DNA from: Nitrososphaerota archaeon
GTDB lineage: Archaea; Thermoproteota; Bathyarchaeia; Bathyarchaeales; Bathycorpusculaceae
Reading direction: 5' to 3'
DNA length: 9,949 bases
Assembly (NCBI GenBank): GCA_031283385.1
Contig: JAITBW010000020.1
Coordinates: forward strand, 1-9,949
Both the position numbers and the translations under genes were made by a program. The notes under the pieces were generated by a model. It had not been told where the DNA came from. It searched no databases and saw only the letters and a program-made list of their open reading frames with translations. Shown in pieces: positions 1 to 6,373 of this stretch. The first letter of the stretch is position 1. Each line of letters begins with the position of its first letter.

Positions 1-155
1 GTCCGCAAATGTATGTGACCGGGTACAATAGTGTTGTAACTATTAGCTATCCCTATGAAAGGTTTAGTTAAAGCATCATCAGTTAGACCTAAGGACTTAA
101 GTAATGCACGATGAGGTGCGTGTTCAACTCCTGTTTTAATTTCGTTACTTCTCAA
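1..155 (-). CDS. ilvD: dihydroxy-acid dehydratase, N-terminal part (cut by window edge)
   Basis: This is the first 51 codons of a gene that continues beyond the left edge. The translation reads [20 protein letters not shown], then ends [19 protein letters not shown], which matches the highly conserved IlvD/Edd N-terminus. IlvD is an iron-sulphur enzyme that dehydrates dihydroxy-acids in the branched-chain amino acid (Val/Leu/Ile) pathway in the cytoplasm. The start is a TTG at 153-155: the same frame has a stop eight codons upstream and no ATG or GTG between. An AAGG about 8 nt before the TTG can serve as ribosome binding site. The Fe-S cysteines and the rest of the enzyme lie outside the window. 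The related sugar-acid dehydratase Edd is less likely because the residues match IlvD better. The family call is secure; the exact start is inferred. Confidence 0.9.
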   Translation of the reverse strand, partial: MRSNEIKTGVEHAPHRALLKSLGLTDDALTKPFIGIANSYNTIVPGHIHLR

Positions 156-418
156 CTTAATAGCCTTCTGTAATTAGCAAGTTGCTTACTCAATACTGCG
201 TTATAGATATTGTTAAGCTTTTATGTATCAAAGAGAGCCTGTTAATCAATTATTATCTGAAATTAAGATATTTGATGATTACTAGTTTGAAAGAATGTTT
301 TAACAGTTTTATCAAAATATGTATGTTACAGTTTTTTGATTCCCATCTTCTTCATATAGCTATAGTAAACAACCTCGCTATGTAGATTTAAAGCTAAATG
401 TGTGGGTGAGCTTAATTT
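156..418. other. intergenic region between ilvD and the MBL operon
   Basis: This AT-rich stretch separates two minus-strand transcription units. It holds the presumed ilvD promoter. An open frame at 182-385 starts with TTG and encodes a Leu/Ile/Cys-rich peptide with no recognisable domain, so I do not call it a gene. I see no tRNA, repeat array or mobile element in it. Confidence 0.5.
217..226 (-). promoter_or_regulatory. possible TATA box for ilvD
   Basis: The minus strand reads ACATAAAAGC here, an archaeal TATA-like element. It would place transcription start near 190-197 and give ilvD a leader of roughly 40 nt. The assignment rests only on sequence resemblance and spacing. Confidence 0.3.
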
Positions 419-514
419 ATGAATTTGAACAAGAATGCAACGATCACTGTAGGTAAAAAAAATACGGCTAAATTGTTTTCAAAAACACGTAGAGACTATA
501 CAAGTGTTGTTTGA
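419..514 (+). CDS. doubtful 31-residue ORF with a good Shine-Dalgarno
   Basis: The ORF starts with ATG and ends with TGA. It begins MNLNKNATITVGKKNT and is basic (several Lys/Arg) with no membrane segment. What favours it is the sequence GGTGAG about 10 nt before the ATG, a good match to the archaeal anti-Shine-Dalgarno. Against it are its length, the overlap of 19 nt with the 3' end of the oppositely oriented MBL gene, and the poly-A run inside it, which also serves as the poly-T terminator of that gene on the other strand. I do not recognise a family. It may be a real micro-protein or a chance ORF. Confidence 0.2.
   Translation: MNLNKNATITVGKKNTAKLFSKTRRDYTSVV
455..462 (-). terminator. poly-T terminator of the UPF0200-UPF0201-MBL operon
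   Basis: A run of eight T on the minus strand lies about 34 nt after the MBL stop codon. Oligo-T tracts are the usual intrinsic termination signal in archaea. No hairpin is needed or seen. Confidence 0.5.
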
Positions 515-1533
515 CCCTTGCCTAAGGGTTGAGCTGCTGTGGGTATGCCTAATCTTTTTGTTATTTCATGTGCTAATACTTTTCCATGTGATGATCGGTA
601 ATTGTCTGTTATAACTTGTCTTGCCTTAGAACGTTTTACATATTCTATCAAGTCGTCAAAGTCAGAGTGGTCGCTAAGGGCTACTAGATATTCGTGTTCA
701 CTTATCTGTCGGCAGGGGTTTTGGAATTCCCAGCCACTTACGAGTATGCGAGTATTTCTTAAGCCTGTTTTAAAACGAGCGTTAGTATGATAGAAGGCCA
801 CGCAGGGTAAATTGCCAAGAAGAAGTTCTTGACCTTCGCTACTGGTATCAAGAGTTAAGCTCCCAAGATTCATGCCATAATTGTTACAAATTTTGGAGAC
901 TTCATATACTGTATTTGGCATTACAAATGGAACTTCCACGTATGCGTCTCGTAGAAGCTGCATAACTTCCTGCAATTTGCCATAAAAACCAAAAATGTAA
1001 ACAGTACCACCCCGTAGACGTCGCTCAATCATAGAGACCAACAATTCATTTATGTCAACATCAAAATTACGTCTACAGGCTGGAGTACCATAAGTAGCTT
1101 CAACTACCAGAACATCACAGTCAATAGCAGAAGTACCCTCAAGCTTAAAATCGCCAGTATAAACAATTCTACCCCCACCTGCGTCTTCTACTAACACTTG
1201 AGAGGCTCCCATGATATGATCAGCTTTTAAAAGCGTAACCACCTCATCGTCGTCGGCATACTTGAAAGGTTTACCATAATCAAGCGTGAGGATATTGTCG
1301 TTTTTAAGTTTAAAAGTTGGATTTACAATAGCAGCAAGATCACGAGTTGCAGGAGTCATCAAAACTTTTTCGCACTGCTTAATACTTTTCCGCAACCCCA
1401 AAAGATGATCTGCATGCGCATGAGTAACAATCCGTAATGGTCTATCAGCACTAAAAGCATCACATGCAACATAGTTACCTAACAGAACGGCTCCAGTGTT
1501 TGTAACATATGTCCGCTCAGCCAATCTGTTCAC
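496..1533 (-). CDS. MBL-fold nuclease of the YSH1 / ligase-associated exonuclease type
   Basis: 345 residues with the metallo-beta-lactamase metal ligands in order: HAHADH at 38-43, HIMGAS with His106, and YTGDF with Asp128. These are followed by Glu145 in VVEATYGTP, VSGWEF near 265-270 and LSDHSDFDDL near 286-295. This order matches the COG1236 group, to which mRNA 3'-end processing factors and the 'ligase-associated exonuclease' belong. It probably hydrolyses nucleic acid phosphodiesters with two zinc ions in the cytoplasm; whether the substrate is RNA or DNA cannot be told. Length fits the short ligase-associated form rather than the long KH-domain CPSF form. The start is GTG, sharing GTGA with the UPF0201 stop, so translation is probably coupled. 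It is the last gene of a three-gene operon, and there is no DNA ligase next to it. Confidence 0.8.
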   Translation of the reverse strand: MNRLAERTYVTNTGAVLLGNYVACDAFSADRPLRIVTHAHADHLLGLRKSIKQCEKVLMTPATRDLAAIVNPTFKLKNDNILTLDYGKPFKYADDDEVVTLLKADHIMGASQVLVEDAGGGRIVYTGDFKLEGTSAIDCDVLVVEATYGTPACRRNFDVDINELLVSMIERRLRGGTVYIFGFYGKLQEVMQLLRDAYVEVPFVMPNTVYEVSKICNNYGMNLGSLTLDTSSEGQELLLGNLPCVAFYHTNARFKTGLRNTRILVSGWEFQNPCRQISEHEYLVALSDHSDFDDLIEYVKRSKARQVITDNYRSSHGKVLAHEITKRLGIPTAAQPLGKGQTTLV

Positions 1534-1943
1534 TTTTTATCTGTTTTTTCTGTGAGCCAATCAATTAGCAGTCTAGGTGTTGCAGTTTCAATAACTACAT
1601 GTATAGGTCCAAGAGGAGACTCGGCGTTTTTTTCAGAGAAGCTAACATGTCCAACGTAGGCTACTTGTTTGTTTATGTAAAAACTAATTCTGTTATCGTC
1701 GTCACGTATTGCACGGTTTAAGACTTTTCGTGCGGCATCACATACGCGGTCATTACGTAATAAATTACGAAAATTAAGCAAAGACTCTTGACCATGAGCA
1801 GTTACTTTTAACTTGTAACCTTGAAAAGCCGGCTCAGAAGTAAAAACGGGTTTACATAGAATATTTGCAATTGCCCTCTTTACTTTCTCCTCATCCTCCG
1901 TAGGGTTAACATCTACATCTATATGAACAGTTACTGTTTCCAT
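1530..1943 (-). CDS. UPF0201 family protein (archaeal RNA-binding-like domain)
   Basis: 137 residues matching the archaeal family UPF0201 / PF01877, whose solved members have an L5-like RNA-binding fold; the biological role is unknown. Features seen are the N-terminal strand VTVHIDVDVNPTEDEEKVKRA, a central FRNLLRNDRVCDAARKVL helix, the region ISFYINKQVAYVGHVSF, and the family-typical PLGPIHVVIE stretch near residues 110-119. Length is normal for the family. It begins inside the 3' end of the UPF0200 gene (13-nt overlap) and ends by overlapping the MBL gene start by 4 nt, so all three are almost certainly one transcript. That context with a nuclease supports, but does not prove, a role in RNA handling. 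Confidence 0.85.
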   Translation of the reverse strand: METVTVHIDVDVNPTEDEEKVKRAIANILCKPVFTSEPAFQGYKLKVTAHGQESLLNFRNLLRNDRVCDAARKVLNRAIRDDDNRISFYINKQVAYVGHVSFSEKNAESPLGPIHVVIETATPRLLIDWLTEKTDKK

Positions 1944-2497
1944 TTCGCCTCAACTTTCTCCAAATACTTTTCCACTACAGTTTTAAAAGATTCTATACTA
2001 GAATCATTAACCAATACATACTCAGATAAGGCAATAGCATTACCTAAACCAACACTTAACTCTCGCATATCACGCTCAAGAAACATGTCAAAAGTTTCAG
2101 GGTCATCACTTCTACCACGTTGACTTAAACGCTCAAAACGCGCCTCAGAAGCCGCATGAACAGCAACCAATTTAAACCCAACAAAATTCGCTTTAAACAC
2201 GTTAACCTCACTTAAGCTTCTCAAGCCATCTATAACAATTTTATCACTAACATGCCCCACAATTTTTGGCACACATAACTCAGCCACAACATTATCTCCA
2301 CCCGTCTTACGTAAATCCAACATTACCCTACCCACATTCTGCGGATTCAACTCTAAACCGCGCCGCATAGTCTCCTCACGAATCACATCACCCATAGATA
2401 CCTTAACATAACCAACAGCAACAACAGCATCTACAAAAACAGTTTTACCAGCACCGGGCATACCGGTTAAACCTATAACAAGTTTATTATCGTTCAT
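1931..2497 (-). CDS. UPF0200 family P-loop kinase-like protein
   Basis: 188 residues of the archaeal UPF0200 family, often labelled as dephospho-CoA kinase- or nucleoside monophosphate kinase-like. Seen are the Walker A motif GMPGAGKT (12-19), SMGDVIREE (34-42) in the acceptor-binding region, VIDGLRSLSEV (88-98) with the Asp-Gly-Leu-Arg signature, and the Arg-rich lid RGRSDDPETF near 127-136. It should bind ATP and phosphorylate a small substrate. The substrate is not known, and archaeal dephospho-CoA kinase activity has been assigned to an unrelated family (DUF359), so CoaE is not a safe name. The ATG is preceded by AAAAGGG about 6 nt upstream and a TATA box at a suitable distance. It is first in the operon with UPF0201 and the MBL nuclease. 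Confidence 0.85.
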   Translation of the reverse strand: MNDNKLVIGLTGMPGAGKTVFVDAVVAVGYVKVSMGDVIREETMRRGLELNPQNVGRVMLDLRKTGGDNVVAELCVPKIVGHVSDKIVIDGLRSLSEVNVFKANFVGFKLVAVHAASEARFERLSQRGRSDDPETFDMFLERDMRELSVGLGNAIALSEYVLVNDSSIESFKTVVEKYLEKVEAKWKQ

Positions 2498-2530
2498 AAC
2501 AAACCCTTTTTGTTGTAAAGAAGTAACCGA

Positions 2531-2543
2531 CTTAATTATATAG
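2531..2543 (-). promoter_or_regulatory. TATA box for the UPF0200 operon
   Basis: The minus strand reads CTATATAATTAAG. Transcription would start near 2510-2515, leaving a short leader with the AAAAGGG ribosome binding site (2504-2510) before the ATG at 2497. The core ATTATATAG also reads as a TATA box on the plus strand, so it could fire in both directions. Confidence 0.5.
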
Positions 2544-2594
2544 TTAATGAAACAAAAAGCTGATAATTTTCACAATCAAATAACAAAGAGGAGA

Positions 2595-2632
2595 CGTGGG
2601 TGAGGGTGGTTGGTTGGTGGTGCTCACCCACG
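2595..2632. repeat. perfect 10-bp inverted repeat with a G-tract loop
   Basis: CGTGGGTGAG at 2595-2604 pairs exactly with CTCACCCACG at 2623-2632. The 18-nt loop on the plus strand is GGTGGTTGGTTGGTGGTG, with five GG tracts separated by one or two bases. It lies in the divergent spacer between UPF0200 and thpR, about 100 bp from the former and 300 bp from the latter. It could be a structured RNA element, a protein-binding palindrome or both. No T tract follows directly, so a simple terminator is unlikely. Confidence 0.7.
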
Positions 2633-2885
2633 GTGACAAGAACAAAAAACAAGAGACTTGCTTTCAGCCCTTGCCACAGTTATAAATCGTTACAGAGTTT
2701 TTTATGTCTTTCCTTATCTGTAAAACATTTTTTTCCAAAAGTTTACTCTCTTTTTTTCTTCAGGTATTTTAGAGGTGTTTCTGTTTGATAAATTGTTGCT
2801 CTCTATCTTCAGGCTGTGAGTGACATTTTTTAGATGACATTTAGGCTTATGTGGTGTTTTATTGGTGGTTTTTTGTTGTTTTTTG

Positions 2886-2893
2886 CTTAAAAC
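2886..2893 (+). promoter_or_regulatory. possible TATA box for thpR-cca
   Basis: CTTAAAAC lies about 40 bp before the thpR ATG and would give a leader of around 15 nt. The match to the archaeal TATA consensus is only moderate. Confidence 0.3.
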
Positions 2894-2931
2894 TTTTATG
2901 AGGGATAGTTATAGAATATGTTAGAAAGAAA

Positions 2932-3495
2932 ATGTCTGGACAAATAAGAAGCTTTATTGCTTTTGACATACAGAATGAAAATTTAATAAATAGAATAGCG
3001 GCAGTTCAAAAACTGTTGATGCAAACTAACGCTGACCTAAGGCTTGTTTCGCCAAAGAATATTCACATAACTGTGCGGTTTCTTGGCAACATAGAGTTAG
3101 ATATGGTTGACAAAGTTTATGAAGTTATGAAGAAAACAAAGTTTGCTCCATTTACTATTCAGCTTCAAGGGTTAGGTGTTTTTCCAACAGTAAATTATCC
3201 AAGAGTTGTTTGGGCAGGAATAACATTGGGAGCTGAGCAGTTAAAAAGTATATTTGAACAACTTGAGCCTATGCTTCATGATTTAGGTTTTACACCAGAG
3301 CCTGAAAGTTTCAACGCTCATTTAACCATTGCCAGAGTTAGTTCAGGGACAAATAAGCAACGTCTAGTTGACTTTGTTACGCGTCATAAAGAGTATGAGT
3401 TTGGAGCTATAAAGGCAAATAGTTTGCGGTTAAAAGGCAGCAAGCTCTCAGAGATGGGTCCAACTTATACAACGTTAAAGGAATATTGCCCATAG
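2932..3495 (+). CDS. thpR: RNA 2',3'-cyclic phosphodiesterase (2H family)
   Basis: 187 residues, the usual length for ThpR (formerly '2'-5' RNA ligase'). The two catalytic HxTx motifs are present: HITV at 45-48 and HLTI at 130-133, preceded by the family N-terminus RSFIAFDI. FPTVNYPRVVWAGI in the middle and LRLKGSKLSEMGPTYTTL near the C-terminus are also typical. The enzyme opens 2',3'-cyclic phosphate RNA ends to 2'-phosphates in the cytoplasm and may act in reverse as a 2'-5' ligase. It starts with ATG after a purine-rich stretch with no clear ribosome binding site. The cca gene follows after 15 bp, so the two are probably co-transcribed; this pairing recurs in archaea and points to tRNA end processing or repair. 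Confidence 0.93.
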   Translation: MSGQIRSFIAFDIQNENLINRIAAVQKLLMQTNADLRLVSPKNIHITVRFLGNIELDMVDKVYEVMKKTKFAPFTIQLQGLGVFPTVNYPRVVWAGITLGAEQLKSIFEQLEPMLHDLGFTPEPESFNAHLTIARVSSGTNKQRLVDFVTRHKEYEFGAIKANSLRLKGSKLSEMGPTYTTLKEYCP

Positions 3496-3510
3496 AATGA
3501 AGCGAGTGGT

Positions 3511-4959
3511 ATGCGAGCTGAACTGGAAGCTTTAAATTTTCAGGTTTTAAAGGAAATTACGCCTACCTCTGAAGATTATAGAAAAGTGGAAGCTTTAAGG
3601 GTAAAGTTAGAGCAGAGAATTTTGGAGGCCTGTAGGCAGCAATCTGTAAGTGCAATTGTTCGAGTTGAAGGGTCAATAGCTAAGGATACGTGGTTGAAGG
3701 GGAATCCTGATATTGACATTTTCATGCGTTTGCCGGATTGTATTCCTCGTGGGAAATTAGGTGAAGTGGGTTTAAAAATTGCCAGAAGCGTTTCTATGGA
3801 TGCAGTGGAGGTTACTGAGCGGTTTGCTGAGCATCCTTATCTTGAGATAGTTATAGATGGTTTTCGGGTAGATATTGTTCCGTGTTATGATGCTAAGCCT
3901 AGTGAGTGGAAAAGTGCAACGGATAGGACACCTTATCATACGGACTATATTAAGCAGCATTTGGCTCTTGACACTCGGGGGGAGGTGCGGTTGCTTAAGC
4001 AGTTCATGCAGGGTATTGGTGTTTATGGGGCAGAGATAAAAGTGGGAGGCTTTAGCGGTTATTTATGTGAGTTATTAATTCTAACATATGGCTCGTTTGT
4101 TCAAACAGTTCAGGCATTTGCAAATTATAATAAACGTGTTGTAATTGATCCTGAGCAGCACTTTCAGGGTAAAGAAGCAGAGTTATCAGGGTTGTTTTCG
4201 GAGCCTTTAGTAATTGTTGATCCTGTAGATAGGGCACGAAATGTTGCGTCAGCTGTTCAGTTAGATAAACTGTATAATTTCATTGGAGCAGCTAGGTCGT
4301 TTATGCAAAATCCAAGTAAAGATTTCTTTTTTACGCCAAAGCAGAGCGCGTTTTCGGCAGAGGTTTTAGAGCAGAAGCTGGATAATTATGGTTCATCAAT
4401 ACTGTTTCTAGTTACCAATAGCGATATGCAAGCGGTGCCTGATGTGCTTTGGGGTCAACTTTACAGGTCAAAGCGTTCATTAGGTAAATTATTAGAGTTC
4501 TATGATTACAAAGTGTTAAGAGAGGCTGTTTGGAGTAACGAAAAAAACTTTAGTATTTTCATGTTTGAGTTAGAGCAACAAAATATTGCTGTTACCAAAA
4601 AACATTATGGTCCGCCATTGGAACGTTCAAATGAGTGTACAAAGTTTCTGTCTAAATACTCAAAAAACAGTAAAGTTACCGCAGGACCGTATATTGAAGG
4701 GGATAAGTGGGTTGTGGAAGTTTTCCGCAAAAACACAAACGCTACCGCGCTACTAAAAGAAAAATTAGCAGACACAGATAGAGGAAAAAATGTTGGAGTT
4801 TCAGAGCTCATAGCTAAAGCGTTCAAAACAGATCTTGCGATTCTTACAAATAGCGAAATCGTCAACAATGGCGTATATGATAAAGATGAGGACTTTAAGA
4901 TTTTCTTAACAAACTTTTTATCAGGAAAACCGTTCTGGCTAAAAGAAAGCAACTGCTAA
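3511..4959 (+). CDS. cca: CCA tRNA nucleotidyltransferase, archaeal class I
   Basis: 482 residues, slightly longer than many archaeal homologues. The enzyme adds CCA to tRNA 3' ends without a template, using CTP and ATP. The nucleotidyltransferase head shows EGSIAKDTWL (53-62), the metal-binding carboxylates Asp67 and Asp69 in NPDIDIF, and the third, Asp121, in FRVDIVPCYD. The downstream DRTPYHTDYI and VRLLKQFMQ belong to the archaeal class. Asp67 stands where Archaeoglobus has Glu, a conservative change. The C-terminal tail domain follows and ends in KPFWLKES. The ATG at 3511 follows thpR closely; an earlier ATG at 3497 is in another frame. The last 250 bases are clearly A+C-rich compared with the first half of the gene. 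It converges on the SIS gene with a 40-bp gap. Confidence 0.95.
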   Translation: MRAELEALNFQVLKEITPTSEDYRKVEALRVKLEQRILEACRQQSVSAIVRVEGSIAKDTWLKGNPDIDIFMRLPDCIPRGKLGEVGLKIARSVSMDAVEVTERFAEHPYLEIVIDGFRVDIVPCYDAKPSEWKSATDRTPYHTDYIKQHLALDTRGEVRLLKQFMQGIGVYGAEIKVGGFSGYLCELLILTYGSFVQTVQAFANYNKRVVIDPEQHFQGKEAELSGLFSEPLVIVDPVDRARNVASAVQLDKLYNFIGAARSFMQNPSKDFFFTPKQSAFSAEVLEQKLDNYGSSILFLVTNSDMQAVPDVLWGQLYRSKRSLGKLLEFYDYKVLREAVWSNEKNFSIFMFELEQQNIAVTKKHYGPPLERSNECTKFLSKYSKNSKVTAGPYIEGDKWVVEVFRKNTNATALLKEKLADTDRGKNVGVSELIAKAFKTDLAILTNSEIVNNGVYDKDEDFKIFLTNFLSGKPFWLKESNC

Positions 4960-4999
4960 CAAACACAGGTATTCAGAGCCAAGTTGCTATGGGGGTTGT

Positions 5000-6184
5000 T
5001 TATTGTGTTACGGAGTGGTACCAGCTGATTAGGTATTCTGGGAGTTGTAGTCCGCGTTCTGCTAAGCGTTCGGCTAGCTTTATAGATAGAGGGCTTAGGA
5101 CAAAGGCGGCGCGTGTGTAGAAACGTCGTGGCGTGTTTGGTTTGTTTTCTTCTTCTATTATAATTTTAAGGTCTGCCTTATTTGCTAGTGGAGAGTCTTT
5201 ATTGCTGGTAATTGCAAATACGGTGCCGGCGAATTTTTTAATTGCATCTGCCCAGAGGAGCACAGGCTGGGTTTCGCCGCTATATGAAACAAGAATTTCA
5301 AGATCGCCAGAACGTGGATGTGGAGTGTTTACGCCTCGTGTCATGTAAATATTATCGCTAAAAATAGTTTTAAGGTGAAATAGGCGTACGCCAGTCATTT
5401 TAGCTATTTCGTTACCCGTTCCTTTTCCGCCAAGATAAACGTTAGTGCGTTTCTCCATTAAATCAACAAGTTTAACATAAGTGTCACTATTAACATTTGA
5501 ATCTATCAATTCACCTATCTTTTGAAACTCTTCATTACAAATGTTATAAACATCATTAACTTCAAGATTACGAAAAATAACTTCAATCATACTATTTAAC
5601 AACTGAAGCGTACCAAGCTCAAAAATATCGCCCATCATACCCGTCTCACTATACGTACACGAAGGCTTAGACTTACCACGCCCCTTCAAAAGAACCGTAA
5701 CACCATACTTATTTGTAACCTCAGCTAAGGGCGAACTATAAGAAGAAGTAAGCAACCCCATAGAAAACTTTGACGAATTTGTCTCCTCAATATACCTACC
5801 CAAATCACGCGCCATAACTAGAGGATCATCACTATAACCACTACCAGAATTCATCAAAAGCAAAGTCTTCTTATAACGCCGCGCAAGATCAAAAGCCGCA
5901 TCATACATGTCACGACCAGGAAAACCCGGATCATCAGGCGTCAAAACCACCTTATTACGCCAACCAACACGACTAAACGCAATCTGACTCATAGCAGCAT
6001 TCAAAGAATAAAGCGACCGCCCAGACCCACCACAAATAACACAATCAGCAGCCTTTATCTCCTCTAAAAGCCTAGCAATCTCCCTACGCTTTATACTCAT
6101 AACATTCTCTTGAATTTTATTAACAAACCCAATGCTACTAACTTTACTTTTAATACCAACACCACACTCAAACAGCTTGTACAC
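5000..6184 (-). CDS. tandem SIS-domain protein (sugar isomerase-like)
   Basis: Two SIS (sugar isomerase) domains in one chain of about 394 residues from this start. Domain 1 has DCVICGGSGRSLYS (about 48-60) and NSGSGYSDDP (112-121); domain 2 has VYLGGKGTGNEIAKMTG (about 249-265) and the phosphosugar-binding LVSYSGETQP (298-307), followed by AITSNKDSPLANKADL. The second domain resembles 6-phospho-3-hexuloisomerase and KpsF-type domains. It probably binds or isomerises a phosphosugar; the substrate is unknown. The frame stays open to a GTG at 6274, which would add 30 mostly hydrophobic residues read from a T-rich stretch. I chose the GTG at 6184 because the first helix before the SIS fold begins soon after it; ATG at 6100 is another option. 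The gene is divergent from PAC2 and convergent with cca. Confidence 0.75.
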   Translation of the reverse strand: MYKLFECGVGIKSKVSSIGFVNKIQENVMSIKRREIARLLEEIKAADCVICGGSGRSLYSLNAAMSQIAFSRVGWRNKVVLTPDDPGFPGRDMYDAAFDLARRYKKTLLLMNSGSGYSDDPLVMARDLGRYIEETNSSKFSMGLLTSSYSSPLAEVTNKYGVTVLLKGRGKSKPSCTYSETGMMGDIFELGTLQLLNSMIEVIFRNLEVNDVYNICNEEFQKIGELIDSNVNSDTYVKLVDLMEKRTNVYLGGKGTGNEIAKMTGVRLFHLKTIFSDNIYMTRGVNTPHPRSGDLEILVSYSGETQPVLLWADAIKKFAGTVFAITSNKDSPLANKADLKIIIEEENKPNTPRRFYTRAAFVLSPLSIKLAERLAERGLQLPEYLISWYHSVTQ

Positions 6185-6302
6185 ATAATTACGTATATTA
6201 TCCTTACGCCTACAAAAACAAAAAAATACATACCCAACAACAGAAAAATATTTCAAAAAAAATAACACTAACACACGATAATTAACACATAAACAACTGA
6301 AC

Positions 6303-6312
6303 AGTTATAACT
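6303..6312. promoter_or_regulatory. palindromic TATA box shared by the SIS and PAC2 genes
   Basis: AGTTATAACT is its own reverse complement. Placed 25-30 bp away, transcription would start near 6334 on the plus strand (PAC2, leader about 40 nt) and near 6280 on the minus strand (SIS gene). A second AT-rich candidate for PAC2 is TATACCATATTT at 6341-6352. Confidence 0.4.
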
Positions 6313-6373
6313 TATCGCAGAGCTATCTTTATTACATCAGTATACCATATTTTGCACGAAAGGTTACCGCATA

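Larger units (their letters stand above)
2498..2931. other. 434-bp divergent intergenic region
   Basis: It contains the UPF0200 promoter, the hairpin at 2595-2632, another TATA-like string (GTTATAAAT at 2680-2688), and a G+T-rich stretch from 2700 with T runs near 2727-2735, 2751-2758 and 2871-2886 on the plus strand. The T runs would stop any plus-strand transcript that begins near the hairpin. Open frames here (for example 2600-2788) are rich in Phe, Ser and Cys and look like translated T tracts, so I call no gene. Confidence 0.5.

Noticed and set aside
182..385. 67-codon plus-strand open frame
   Set aside because: It starts with TTG, has no ribosome binding site, is Leu/Ile/Cys-rich without a recognisable domain and lies over the ilvD promoter region.
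2600..2788. 62-codon plus-strand open frame beginning in the hairpin
   Set aside because: A GAGGAG lies upstream of the GTG, but the product is mostly translated T runs (Phe/Ser/Leu) with no domain; a GTG at 2596 opens a competing 29-codon frame.
2821..2844. Direct repeat of TGACATTT followed by TAG, resembling snoRNA C-box strings
   Set aside because: No matching D box (CTGA) or terminal stem is present at the right spacing for a C/D box RNA.
4605..4952. 115-codon minus-strand open frame
   Set aside because: It is a shadow of the cca C-terminal region, low in recognisable motifs.
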